From: Pseudonocardia asaccharolytica DSM 44247 = NBRC 16224
GTDB taxonomy: Bacteria; Actinomycetota; Actinomycetes; Mycobacteriales; Pseudonocardiaceae
Direction: 5' to 3'
Assembly: GCF_000423625.1 (NCBI RefSeq)
Contig: NZ_KE384066.1
Location: 1 to 64,000, forward strand
DNA: 64,000 bases
Part shown: positions 19,797 to 27,241 of the stretch, piece by piece
Layout: each line of letters begins with the position of its first letter
Position numbering within the stretch: position 1 is the first letter of the stretch
The notes under the pieces: model-generated
The model's input: the letters and a program-made list of their open reading frames with translations, nothing else
What the model was told of the DNA's origin: nothing
Databases searched by the model: none
Position numbers and translations under genes: made by a program

Positions 19797-21059
19797 ATGG
19801 CCGGTCGGGGACAGGGAAGCAGGCTCTCCGAGGTGTTCCGGAGAGGCGAGTTCCGGGCGCTGTGGGGCGCCGAGCTGATCTCTCTCGCGGGTGACCAGCT
19901 CGCCCGCGTCGCACTGGCCGTTCTCGTCTACGGCCGCACCGGATCGGCCGGCTGGGCGGCGGCGGTCTACGCGCTCACGTTCCTGCCCGCGATGCTCGGC
20001 GGGGTGCTGCTCGGCGGCCTCGCCGACCGGCATCGCAGGCGCGAGGTCATGGTGGCCGCGGATGTGGTCCGCGCGGTGCTCGTCGGCGTGATGGCCCTGC
20101 CGGGGCTGTCGCTGTGGCTGCTGTGCGCGCTGCTCGTGGTGGTGGTGCTGCTCTCGGCGGTGCACAGCTCGGCGCAGGCGGCGTTGCTCCCGGCGGTGCT
20201 GCCCGATGATCTCTATGAGCGGGGACTGGCCGTCCGCCAGATCACCAGCCAGGCCGTGCAACTGGCGGCGTTCGCGGGCGGCGGGCTGCTCCTCGTGGCC
20301 GTTTCCCCCAACGTGGCCCTCGCGCTCAACGCGGCGACGTTCGTGGTCTCGGCCGTGGTGTTGCGCCTCGGCGTCGGCAACCGCCCGGTACCGGGTGGCG
20401 AGGACGGCGAGGACGGATCGCGTTCCGTCGCGCGCGACGGGTTCGACGCGATCCGCGAGATCCTCGCCGATCCTCCGCGCCGGGCGCTGCTCTGCCTGGT
20501 CTGGCTGGTCAGCTGCTATGTCGTCCCGGAGGCGCTGGCGGCCCCCTATGCGGCGCGCCTCGACGGGGGCCCGCTCGCGGTCGGGCTGCTCATGGCGGCC
20601 GATCCGGCGGGAAGCGTGATCGGTGCTTTCGTGTTCCACCGACTCGTTCCCGCCGGGCCCCGCACGCGGCTCATCGGGGTGATAGCCGCTTTCGCCGGGC
20701 TGCCGCTGGCGCTGTGCGTGTTCGAGCCCGGCCTGGTCGGATCGATTCTGCTGTGGGGTGTGTCGGGGGCGCTGTCGACCGCGTACCTGATCCAGGCGCA
20801 GGCCGTGTTCGTGCGCGCCACCCCCGACGCCCACCGGGGCCGGGTCGTCGGCGTCGCCGCGTCCGGTCTCGTGGCCACCCAGGGGGTCGCCGTGTTCCTC
20901 GGTGGGCTGCTCGCGGACCGGGTCGGACCACCGATGGCGGTCACCATCGCGGGTGTCGCGGGGATGGTGCTCGCCACCGCGTCCGGCCTCGCCTGGCGGG
21001 CGGCTCGCCGTGCGGGGTCCGAGGCCGTCGGCGGTACTCCCGCCCTCGACGCGGGTTGA
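19797..21059 (+). CDS. MFS exporter (EntS-like)
   Basis: A 420-residue major facilitator with about 12 hydrophobic segments. ATG 19797 is chosen because GGAGGG lies about 11 bases upstream and MAGRGQGSRLSEVFRRGEFRALW fits the EntS/MFS_3 start. The earlier in-frame GTG at 19656 would translate the palindrome and is rejected. GGLADRHRRREVM near residue 70 is the typical cytoplasmic loop 2-3 motif. This family exports siderophores, drugs or peptides. It converges on the hexapeptide minigene array, ending 19 bp from it. Export of the array products is possible but unsupported. Confidence 0.85.
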   Translation: MAGRGQGSRLSEVFRRGEFRALWGAELISLAGDQLARVALAVLVYGRTGSAGWAAAVYALTFLPAMLGGVLLGGLADRHRRREVMVAADVVRAVLVGVMALPGLSLWLLCALLVVVVLLSAVHSSAQAALLPAVLPDDLYERGLAVRQITSQAVQLAAFAGGGLLLVAVSPNVALALNAATFVVSAVVLRLGVGNRPVPGGEDGEDGSRSVARDGFDAIREILADPPRRALLCLVWLVSCYVVPEALAAPYAARLDGGPLAVGLLMAADPAGSVIGAFVFHRLVPAGPRTRLIGVIAAFAGLPLALCVFEPGLVGSILLWGVSGALSTAYLIQAQAVFVRATPDAHRGRVVGVAASGLVATQGVAVFLGGLLADRVGPPMAVTIAGVAGMVLATASGLAWRAARRAGSEAVGGTPALDAG

Positions 21060-21077
21060 CCCTCCGTAATCACCGAT

Positions 21078-21098
21078 TCACCAGTTCTTGTTACGCAT
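21078..21098 (-). CDS. Hexapeptide minigene 1, M-R-N-K-N-W
   Basis: ATG 21098, codons ATG CGT AAC AAG AAC TGG, stop TGA. The ribosome-binding site AAAAGAGG is six bases upstream. It is the most downstream copy; transcription here runs toward the convergent MFS gene end at 21059. Arg is CGT here and in copy 2, CGC in copies 3, 4 and 7, a synonymous difference. No enzyme gene lies next to it. Confidence 0.65.
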   Translation of the reverse strand: MRNKNW

Positions 21099-21143
21099 CG
21101 TGCACCTCTTTTCTGCTCGGCCCGCTCCGGTCGGGAGAGTCGG

Positions 21144-21164
21144 TCACCAGTTCTTGTTACGCAC
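21144..21164 (-). CDS. Hexapeptide minigene 2, (M)-R-N-K-N-W
   Basis: GTG 21164, then CGT AAC AAG AAC TGG TGA. AGGAAGGA lies eight bases before the start. The same GAGCAG-(A/G)-AA motif that precedes copies 1 and 4 begins its leader. Confidence 0.65.
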   Translation of the reverse strand: MRNKNW

Positions 21165-21203
21165 CGTGTTGGTCCTTCCTGCTCGTCGGATCCCGTTCCT
21201 TGA

Positions 21204-21224
21204 TCACCAGTTCTTGTTGCGCAC
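21204..21224 (-). CDS. Hexapeptide minigene 3, (M)-R-N-K-N-W
   Basis: GTG 21224, then CGC AAC AAG AAC TGG TGA. GGAAAGGA lies six bases before the start. Confidence 0.65.
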   Translation of the reverse strand: MRNKNW

Positions 21225-21266
21225 GACATTTCCTTTCCGTCTGCAACTACCTCGGGAGCGATTCGA

Positions 21267-21287
21267 TCACCAGTTCTTGTTGCGCAT
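21267..21287 (-). CDS. Hexapeptide minigene 4, M-R-N-K-N-W
   Basis: ATG 21287, then CGC AAC AAG AAC TGG TGA. It has the best ribosome-binding site of the set, AGAAAGGAG, six bases before ATG. A longer 89-codon open frame happens to end here, but its upstream part crosses other copies in the wrong frame, so it is rejected. Confidence 0.7.
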   Translation of the reverse strand: MRNKNW

Positions 21288-21322
21288 CGCGCGCTCCTTT
21301 CTGCTCGTGTCGTGCGTTCTGC

Positions 21323-21343
21323 TCACCAGTTCTTGTTGTGCAC
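21323..21343 (-). CDS. Hexapeptide minigene 5, (M)-H-N-K-N-W
   Basis: GTG 21343, then CAC AAC AAG AAC TGG TGA. Residue 2 is His instead of Arg. GAGAGGAGGAG lies just upstream of the start. Confidence 0.6.
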   Translation of the reverse strand: MHNKNW

Positions 21344-21388
21344 GGGCTCCTCCTCTCAAGCGGTCGGACCAGCGGACACGATCGCGTA

Positions 21389-21409
21389 TCACCAGTTCTT
21401 GTTCGACAT
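21389..21409 (-). CDS. Hexapeptide minigene 6, M-S-N-K-N-W
   Basis: ATG 21409, then TCG AAC AAG AAC TGG TGA. Residue 2 is Ser. The upstream GAGAGTGGTG is the weakest ribosome-binding site of the array. Confidence 0.55.
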   Translation of the reverse strand: MSNKNW

Positions 21410-21463
21410 CGGGGCACCACTCTCGGGTATCTTGATCATTTCGGGCCGGCGACCGACATGCGG

Positions 21464-21484
21464 TCACCAGTTCTTGTTGCGCAC
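21464..21484 (-). CDS. Hexapeptide minigene 7, (M)-R-N-K-N-W
   Basis: GTG 21484, then CGC AAC AAG AAC TGG TGA. GAGGTGAG lies six bases before the start. It is the first copy in the direction of transcription. The promoter should lie between here and the divergent diguanylate cyclase gene, in 21485-21660, but I see no convincing minus-strand -35/-10 pair. Confidence 0.65.
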   Translation of the reverse strand: MRNKNW

Positions 21485-21601
21485 AGATCTCACCTCGCTC
21501 TGTCGTGACTCCGTGGCGACACCGCGGTGCCGACACAAGAATTCTGCAATCTGCGACTCATCGAGCGCGGCCCGGTCTGCGAGAGTTCTACCCCGGAGTG
21601 G

Positions 21602-21643
21602 GTGACACGGCCGGAGGGGACGACTAGGCTTCACCAAAGGTGA
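21602..21643 (+). promoter_or_regulatory. Promoter and inverted repeat before the first GGDEF gene
   Basis: Plus-strand -35-like GTGACA (21602-21607), 17-bp spacer, -10-like TAGGCT (21625-21630). The perfect inverted repeat TCACC-AAA-GGTGA (21631-21643) then covers the expected transcription start. It lies between the divergent cyclase gene and the minigene array, so a bound regulator could affect either. Confidence 0.4.
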
Positions 21644-21666
21644 CACTCGAATGACTGAGAGTATGG

Positions 21667-23040
21667 ATGTCCTCGGAACACGGTGAACACATCGAGGCAA
21701 GGCGTTCACCGACTTGGCTGCGCCCTGTCACCCGTTGGGCCCTTTGGTCGCTTCCCCCGCGGGTCCGCACCCCGGTGCTCCTCGTGGAGCTCACCGCACT
21801 GGCGCTGGTGGCCCTGCACGTCACCCGGACCACCTCGTGGGCCGAGGGCAGCGTGGGGCTGGTGGTGCTGTGCCTGCTCGGCGTGGCGCACACCGAGATC
21901 GCGGTCGGGGTCGAACGGATGCGGCGCCGGGTCACCGAGACCCCGCACGTCGACCTCAGCTCCGTATGGACCTTCGCCGGCGCCCTGCTGCTGCCCACCA
22001 GCTACGCCGTGCTCACCGCGGTCGTCGTGCACGGCCATCTGTGGTGGCGGGCCTGGCGGCCGCGGGTGCCCGCCTATCGCCAGCTGTTCAGCACCGCGAC
22101 GGTCGTCCTCGCCTGCATCGCGGCGTCCACCGTCGTCGGCTCCATCGGGACCGGAGACTTCTCCGGAGAGCTCTCGGAAGGGCCCATGGAGCTGGTCGCG
22201 CTCGTGCTGGCGCTGCTGGTCTACACCACCGTCAACAGCGGTCTGATCGCCGGCGCGATCGCGGTCAGCAACCCGCAGGCCACCACGGTGCAGGTGCTCG
22301 GCCACTGGGACGAAAACATGCTTGAGGTCGCGACGCTGTGCCTCGGCGGGCTCACCGCCGTCGCGCTCGCGATCAACCCGTGGCTGATCGTGCTGGTGCT
22401 GCCGCCGCTGCTGGTGCTGCACCGCGCGGTGCTCGTGCGTCAGCTGGAGGAGGCGGCGAGCACGGACGGCAAGACCGGTCTGCTCAATGCGGCCGCGTGG
22501 CATGCAGAGGCCGAGCGGGAGCTGCGGCGCACGGCGCGGACCGGTGGCAGCGCCGCGGTACTGATCCTCGATCTCGACCACTTCAAGGCGGTCAACGACC
22601 ACCACGGCCACCTCGCGGGCGACGAGGTGCTCACGTCGCTGGCCTCGGTGCTGCGCAGCGAGGTCCGGGACAAGGACCTGGTCGGCCGGTTCGGCGGCGA
22701 GGAGTTCGTCATCCTGCTGCCCGGCCTCGACGGCGACGGGGAGCATTCGGAGCTGCGGGCCGTCGCCGAGCGGATCCGTCGCAGGGTCGCCGGCCTCACC
22801 GTGGAGCTCGCCACCGCCGACGGCCCGCTCACGGTGCGCGACCTCAGTGTCTCGGTCGGCGGGGCCACGTTCCCGCACGACGGCGCCGACCTGCGCCAGG
22901 TGCTCTCGGTCGCCGACGCCGCGCTCTATGCGGCCAAGCGCGCGGGCCGCAACGTCGTGCGGATGAGCCTGCATCTCCCGCGCCAGCGACCGGGAGTCCC
23001 GTTCGACGAACCCCCGGCCGCCTCACGTGGGTCTCCCTGA
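21667..23040 (+). CDS. Membrane-anchored diguanylate cyclase (GGDEF) 1
   Basis: A 457-residue protein making cyclic di-GMP. Hydrophobic helices fill residues about 30-260, forming an integral membrane sensor I do not recognise by name. The GGDEF domain starts near residue 270 (STDGKTGLLNAAAW). The active site is GGEEF, preceded by RDKDLVGRF, so an RxxD inhibitory site is present. No EAL domain. It is closely paralogous to the next gene, including the loop VWTFAGALLLP and LGHWDENMLEVATLCLGG. The sensory ligand is unknown. Confidence 0.9.
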   Translation: MSSEHGEHIEARRSPTWLRPVTRWALWSLPPRVRTPVLLVELTALALVALHVTRTTSWAEGSVGLVVLCLLGVAHTEIAVGVERMRRRVTETPHVDLSSVWTFAGALLLPTSYAVLTAVVVHGHLWWRAWRPRVPAYRQLFSTATVVLACIAASTVVGSIGTGDFSGELSEGPMELVALVLALLVYTTVNSGLIAGAIAVSNPQATTVQVLGHWDENMLEVATLCLGGLTAVALAINPWLIVLVLPPLLVLHRAVLVRQLEEAASTDGKTGLLNAAAWHAEAERELRRTARTGGSAAVLILDLDHFKAVNDHHGHLAGDEVLTSLASVLRSEVRDKDLVGRFGGEEFVILLPGLDGDGEHSELRAVAERIRRRVAGLTVELATADGPLTVRDLSVSVGGATFPHDGADLRQVLSVADAALYAAKRAGRNVVRMSLHLPRQRPGVPFDEPPAASRGSP

Positions 23041-23228
23041 TCCACCACCCGCCGGCCGGTCGGGTGCCCGGACGACCATGGCGTCACCCGCCGGCGCGGA
23101 ACGATCACGGTCCGCAAGATCGGTGCCGTCCGAGTCCACTCCCTTGGGTGATCGGGACCGCGCTGACACCGAGGGTGGGTCTCTCTAGGCTCAGGCTCAG
23201 TCGGACGGGGTGCTCGGGAGGGGGGCCG

Positions 23229-24554
23229 GTGGTTTCCACGGCAACGACGCTCGCCCCACCCCAGCGCCACCCGGTGCCCGCCCGCTGGCCGTTCTGGACG
23301 TTGCGCGCACCGGCGATCGCCGCGGTGGTGCTCGTCGAGGCCACCGCGATCGTGCTGCTCGCCCTCGGCGTGGCCGGGCCGGTGCCGGCCACCGGCGCGC
23401 TCGGGCTCACCGCCCTGCTCATCGCGCTGGGCGTCGTGCACACCGAGGTGGCCACCGGGATCGAGCGGATCCGCCGCCGATCGGCCGGCACCTCCTACTT
23501 CGACCTCAGCTCGGTCTGGACGTTCGCCGCCGCCGTGCTGCTGCCGCCTGCCATGGCGGGCCTGGTCGTCCTCGGGATCTACGCGCACCTGTGGTGGCGG
23601 GTGTGGCGACCGGCGAAGGTGCCGCTCTACCGGCATCTGTTCACCACCGCGACGGTGCTGCTCGCCGCGCGCGCCGCGCACGCGGTCGTCGCCGGGTCGG
23701 GAGGCTTCCAGGGCTGGCCGGAGAGCGCGGCGGGGCTGGGCACGATCGCACTGGCCATCCTGGTCTACGTCACGCTGAACACCGTGCTGGTGGCACTGGC
23801 GATCGTGGCGAGCAGCGGCCGGGCCGAGCCCGCCGCCGTGCTGGGCCACTGGGACGGCCACATGCTCGAGGTCGCGACGCTGTGCCTGGGGGCGCTCGCC
23901 GCGATCGTGCTGACCACCCGCCCGATGCTGGTGGTGCTCGCGTTGCCGCCGCTGCTGGTGCTGCACCGCTCCGTGCTCGTGCGTCAGCTCGAGACCGAGG
24001 CCAGCACGGACGCGAAGACCGGGCTGCTCAACGCCGCGGCCTGGCGGGCCCGGACCGAGCAGGAGCTGCACCGGGTTCGCCGGGCGCGGGACGCGGTCGC
24101 CGTCCTCATCGCCGATCTGGACCACTTCAAGGCCGTCAACGACTCCTACGGCCACCTCGCGGGCGACGCGGTGCTGGCCGCCGTCGCGGGCGAGCTGCGG
24201 GCCCAGGTGCGTGCGGACGATCTGGTCGGGCGCTTCGGCGGCGAGGAGTTCGTGGTGCTGGCCGCGCTCTCGCGCGGCGGGGACGGCCGCCGCGAGCTGC
24301 ACGCCATCGCCGAGCGGATCCGGCACCGGATCGCCGCGCTGAGCGTCGTCGTCGACACCCCGGAGGGGGCGCAGACGCTCTCCGGGCTGAGCATCTCGGT
24401 CGGCGGGGCCACCTGCTCGACGGACGGCGCCGGCCTCGACCGGGTTCTCGCGAACGCCGACGCGGCCCTCTACGCGGCCAAGAACGCGGGCCGCAACACG
24501 GTACGCATCGCGGGGCCCGCGGAGGTCCCCGCAGCGCGCCGGCCGATCGCCTGA
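23229..24554 (+). CDS. Membrane-anchored diguanylate cyclase (GGDEF) 2
   Basis: A 441-residue paralogue of the preceding gene with the same multi-helix membrane half (VWTFAAAVLLPP, LGHWDGHMLEVATLCLG). The GGDEF half has GGEEF preceded by RADDLVGRF, again with the inhibitory RxxD. GTG 23229 is preceded by GGGAGGGGGG. The 188-bp gap between the paralogues contains no gene but a possible own promoter. The two probably arose by tandem duplication. Confidence 0.9.
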   Translation: MVSTATTLAPPQRHPVPARWPFWTLRAPAIAAVVLVEATAIVLLALGVAGPVPATGALGLTALLIALGVVHTEVATGIERIRRRSAGTSYFDLSSVWTFAAAVLLPPAMAGLVVLGIYAHLWWRVWRPAKVPLYRHLFTTATVLLAARAAHAVVAGSGGFQGWPESAAGLGTIALAILVYVTLNTVLVALAIVASSGRAEPAAVLGHWDGHMLEVATLCLGALAAIVLTTRPMLVVLALPPLLVLHRSVLVRQLETEASTDAKTGLLNAAAWRARTEQELHRVRRARDAVAVLIADLDHFKAVNDSYGHLAGDAVLAAVAGELRAQVRADDLVGRFGGEEFVVLAALSRGGDGRRELHAIAERIRHRIAALSVVVDTPEGAQTLSGLSISVGGATCSTDGAGLDRVLANADAALYAAKNAGRNTVRIAGPAEVPAARRPIA

Positions 24555-24611
24555 ACGCGGCCGCCGACCGCCCCGGCGTCGCGTCCTGATGTGGGAAGAT
24601 CCCCGCGGTCG

Positions 24612-24623
24612 TACAGTAGCCGC
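24612..24623 (+). promoter_or_regulatory. -10 box of a leaderless dxs promoter
   Basis: TACAGT at 24612-24617 is followed by six bases and then GTG 24624, so transcription should start at the start codon. There is no ribosome-binding site before GTG, in line with leaderless translation. No clear -35 is visible. Confidence 0.45.
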
Positions 24624-26573
24624 GTGAGCCTGTTGCGATCCGTCCGCGATCCAGCCGACCTCAAACGGTTCGGGCCGAACGAGCTGGCCGAGCTGGCGGC
24701 CGAGGTCCGCCGCTTTCTGGTCTCGAGCGTGTCCCGGACCGGCGGGCATCTCGGGCCCAACCTGGGGGTCGTCGAGCTGACCATTGCGCTGCACCGGGTG
24801 TTCGACTCCCCCCGCGACACCCTCGTCTGGGACACCGGCCATCAGGCCTACGTGCACAAGATGCTCACCGGCCGCCTGGACGGCTGGGACCGGCTGAAGA
24901 AGACCGGTGGGCTGTCCGGCTATCCCAGCCGCGCGGAGAGCGAGCACGACCTCGTCGAGAACAGCCACGCCTCGACGTCGCTGTCCTGGGCGGACGGGCT
25001 GGCCCGCGCCTACGCTCTGACCGGGCAGCGCCGCCACGTCGTCGCGGTGATCGGCGACGGCGCGCTCACCGGCGGGATGGCCTGGGAGGCGCTCAACAAC
25101 ATCGCGGCCGGCAAGGACCGCAACATCGTCATCGTCGTCAACGACAACGGCCGCTCCTACGCACCGACGATCGGCGGTCTCGCGGACCGGCTCGCCACCC
25201 TGCGGCTGCAGCCCGGCTACGAACGCTTCCTCGATGCCGGCAAGCAGGCGCTGCGCGGCACCCCGGTCGTCGGGGACACGATCTATGCCGGCCTGCATGC
25301 GATCAAGGCCGGGATCAAGGACGCGGTGAGCCCGCAGCGGCTGTTCTCCGATCTCGGGCTCAAATACTTCGGCCCGGTCGACGGGCATGACATCGCCGCC
25401 ATGGAGTCGGCGTTGCGCCGGGCCCGGTACTTCGGCGGCCCGGTGATCGTGCACGCCGTGACCCGCAAGGGCAACGGCTATCCGCCCGCCGAGAACGACC
25501 AGGCCGAGCAGATGCACAGCCCGGCGGCGTTCGACCCGCGGACCGGCCTGCCGACCGGGCCGCCGCAGCGGGGCTGGACGAGCGTGTTCGCCCAGGAGAT
25601 GGTGGCACTCGGCACGCAGCGAAAAGACATCGTCGCGATCACCGCGGCGATGCTCGGGCCGACCGGGCTCGCGCCGTTCGCCGAGGCTCACCCCGGGCGC
25701 TGTTTCGACGTCGGGATCGCCGAGCAACACGCCCTGACCTCCGCGGCCGGGCTCGCCAGGGGCGGGCTGCACCCCGTCGTCGCGGTCTACTCGACGTTCC
25801 TCAACCGGGCGTTCGACCAGCTGCTCATGGACGTCGCGCTGCACCGCCAGGCACTCACCCTGGTGCTCGACAGGGCCGGGGTCACCGGCAGCGACGGGCC
25901 CTCGCACAACGGCATGTGGGATCTGTCGATCCTCGGTGTCGTTCCCGGGATGCGGGTCGCCGCCCCGCGCGACGCGGCGACGCTGCGCGAGGAGCTGGCC
26001 GAGGCCGTCGCCGTCGACGACGGGCCGACCGCGCTGCGTTTCCCGAAGGGGGCAGTGATCGAGTCGGTGCCCGCGGTGCGGCGCATCGGCGGGGTCGACG
26101 TTCTGGCGGAGCCCGTCGAGAACGAGCCGCCGTCGGTCCTGCTGGTGTGTGCCGGGGTGTTCGGTGAGCTGGGAGTGGCCGCCGCGGAGCGGCTGGCCCA
26201 CCAGGGTGTCGGGGTCACCGTCGTCGACCCGCGGTGGGTGCTGCCGGTTCCGGAGATGCTCGTCACGCTGGCCCGCGAGCACCGCCTCGTCGTCACCGTC
26301 GCCGACAACGGGCGGCACGGCGGGTTCGGCTCGGCACTGGCGGACGCGCTGCGCGCCGCCGAGGTCGACGTCCCGCTGCGCGATCTGGCGTTGCCCCAGG
26401 AGTTCCTCGAACACGGCAGCAGGCCCGACGTCCTGGCGGCGGCCGGGCTGACCGCGCAGGACGTCGCCCGGCGGATCACCGAATGGGCCGCGGCGCTGGC
26501 CGGCTGCAAGATCGGCCCGTCGGATCCGGCGGTGGCCGAGCCCACGACCGCACCGGAGGAGCAATCGCGCTGA
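24624..26573 (+). CDS. dxs: 1-deoxy-D-xylulose-5-phosphate synthase
   Basis: First enzyme of the MEP isoprenoid pathway: condenses pyruvate and glyceraldehyde 3-phosphate using thiamine diphosphate. It is 649 residues. The ThDP motif begins VIGDGALTGGMAWEALNN. The catalytic region has DTGHQAYVHK and SRAESEHDLVENSHAST. The transketolase C domain has VGIAEQHALTSAAGLA. The start is GTG 24624 (SLLRSVRDPADLK). Its stop overlaps the response regulator ATG by one base, so isoprenoid entry is cotranscribed with a two-component system, an uncommon pairing. A second dxs may exist elsewhere. Confidence 0.95.
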   Translation: MSLLRSVRDPADLKRFGPNELAELAAEVRRFLVSSVSRTGGHLGPNLGVVELTIALHRVFDSPRDTLVWDTGHQAYVHKMLTGRLDGWDRLKKTGGLSGYPSRAESEHDLVENSHASTSLSWADGLARAYALTGQRRHVVAVIGDGALTGGMAWEALNNIAAGKDRNIVIVVNDNGRSYAPTIGGLADRLATLRLQPGYERFLDAGKQALRGTPVVGDTIYAGLHAIKAGIKDAVSPQRLFSDLGLKYFGPVDGHDIAAMESALRRARYFGGPVIVHAVTRKGNGYPPAENDQAEQMHSPAAFDPRTGLPTGPPQRGWTSVFAQEMVALGTQRKDIVAITAAMLGPTGLAPFAEAHPGRCFDVGIAEQHALTSAAGLARGGLHPVVAVYSTFLNRAFDQLLMDVALHRQALTLVLDRAGVTGSDGPSHNGMWDLSILGVVPGMRVAAPRDAATLREELAEAVAVDDGPTALRFPKGAVIESVPAVRRIGGVDVLAEPVENEPPSVLLVCAGVFGELGVAAAERLAHQGVGVTVVDPRWVLPVPEMLVTLAREHRLVVTVADNGRHGGFGSALADALRAAEVDVPLRDLALPQEFLEHGSRPDVLAAAGLTAQDVARRITEWAAALAGCKIGPSDPAVAEPTTAPEEQSR

Positions 26574-27238
26574 TGCGCGTGCTGATCGTCGAGGACGAGC
26601 GGGCGCTGGCCGACGCGCTGGCCCGCGGGCTCCGCCGCGAAGGAATGGCCGTCGACATCGCCTACGACGGGTCGAGCGGGCAGGAGAAGGCCGCGGTCAC
26701 CCGGTACGACGTCGTCGTGCTCGACCGCGACCTGCCGGGTCTCTCCGGTGACGAGCTGTGCGCCGAGATCGTCTCGTCGCCGACCACCACCCGGGTGCTC
26801 ATGCTCACCGCCAGCGGCACACTGGCCGACAAGGTCGACGGCCTGTCCCGCGGCGCCGACGACTACCTGGCCAAGCCGTTCGACTTCCCGGAGCTGGTGG
26901 CCCGGCTGCGGGCGCTGGCCCGCCGCGCCACCCCGGCCGTGCCGCCGCTGCTGGTGGCGGGTGATCTCGAGCTCGATCCGGCCCGGCGCACGGTCCGCCG
27001 GTCCGACCGTCCGGTGGAGCTCACCCGCAAGGAGTTCGGCGTGCTGGAGGTGCTGCTCGGCGCGAGCGGCGCCGTCGTCAGCAGTGAGGAGCTGCTGGAG
27101 CGGGTCTGGGACGAGAACGCGGATCCGTTCACCACCACCGTCCGGGTCACGGTCATGACCCTGCGCAAGAAGCTCGGTGAACCCGCGGTGATCGAGACCG
27201 TGGTCGGTGCCGGCTACCGGGTTCCGGCCGCGGGCTAG
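26573..27238 (+). CDS. OmpR-family response regulator
   Basis: A 221-residue regulator. Receiver: acidic pair in VEDERAL, phosphoacceptor Asp in VLDRDLPG, conserved Thr/Lys in LTASG and LAKPFDF. Winged-helix DNA-binding domain from about residue 125 (LTRKEFGVLEVLL, ending TVVGAGYRVP). The 1-nt overlap with dxs and the kinase 3 bp downstream indicate one operon. The target genes are unknown. Confidence 0.93.
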   Translation: MRVLIVEDERALADALARGLRREGMAVDIAYDGSSGQEKAAVTRYDVVVLDRDLPGLSGDELCAEIVSSPTTTRVLMLTASGTLADKVDGLSRGADDYLAKPFDFPELVARLRALARRATPAVPPLLVAGDLELDPARRTVRRSDRPVELTRKEFGVLEVLLGASGAVVSSEELLERVWDENADPFTTTVRVTVMTLRKKLGEPAVIETVVGAGYRVPAAG

Positions 27239-27241
27239 GCC

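Larger units (their letters stand above)
21078..21484 (-). repeat. Array of seven hexapeptide minigenes, (M/V)-X-N-K-N-W-stop
   Basis: The 14-nt block CACCAGTTCTTGTT recurs seven times, beginning at 21079, 21145, 21205, 21268, 21324, 21390 and 21465 (steps 66, 60, 63, 56, 66, 75). On the minus strand each is codons 3-6 plus TGA of a six-codon ORF: start (ATG 3, GTG 4), then Arg (five), His or Ser, then AAC AAG AAC TGG TGA. Six have a clear AG-rich ribosome-binding site 5-8 bases before the start. Conservation ends at TGA. Intervals of about 35-54 bp are otherwise unrelated. Steps of 56 and 75 versus 66 show the frames are not all shared. I recognise no described family. Confidence 0.8.

Noticed and set aside
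21078..21484. The seven-copy repeat as a CRISPR array
   Set aside because: The conserved block is 14-21 nt, far below usual repeats; intervals vary from about 35 to 54 bp, contain ribosome-binding sites, and no cas gene is present.
21267..21709. Longer minus-strand ORFs (81-89 codons) that end in RNKNW
   Set aside because: Their upstream parts run across other copies in wrong frames, have no family resemblance and no ribosome site; the shared part is only the last six codons.
22926..26564. A 1212-codon open frame on the minus strand
   Set aside because: It is antisense to the second GGDEF gene and dxs, is rich in Arg/Gly/His/Pro, and results from third-position GC bias.
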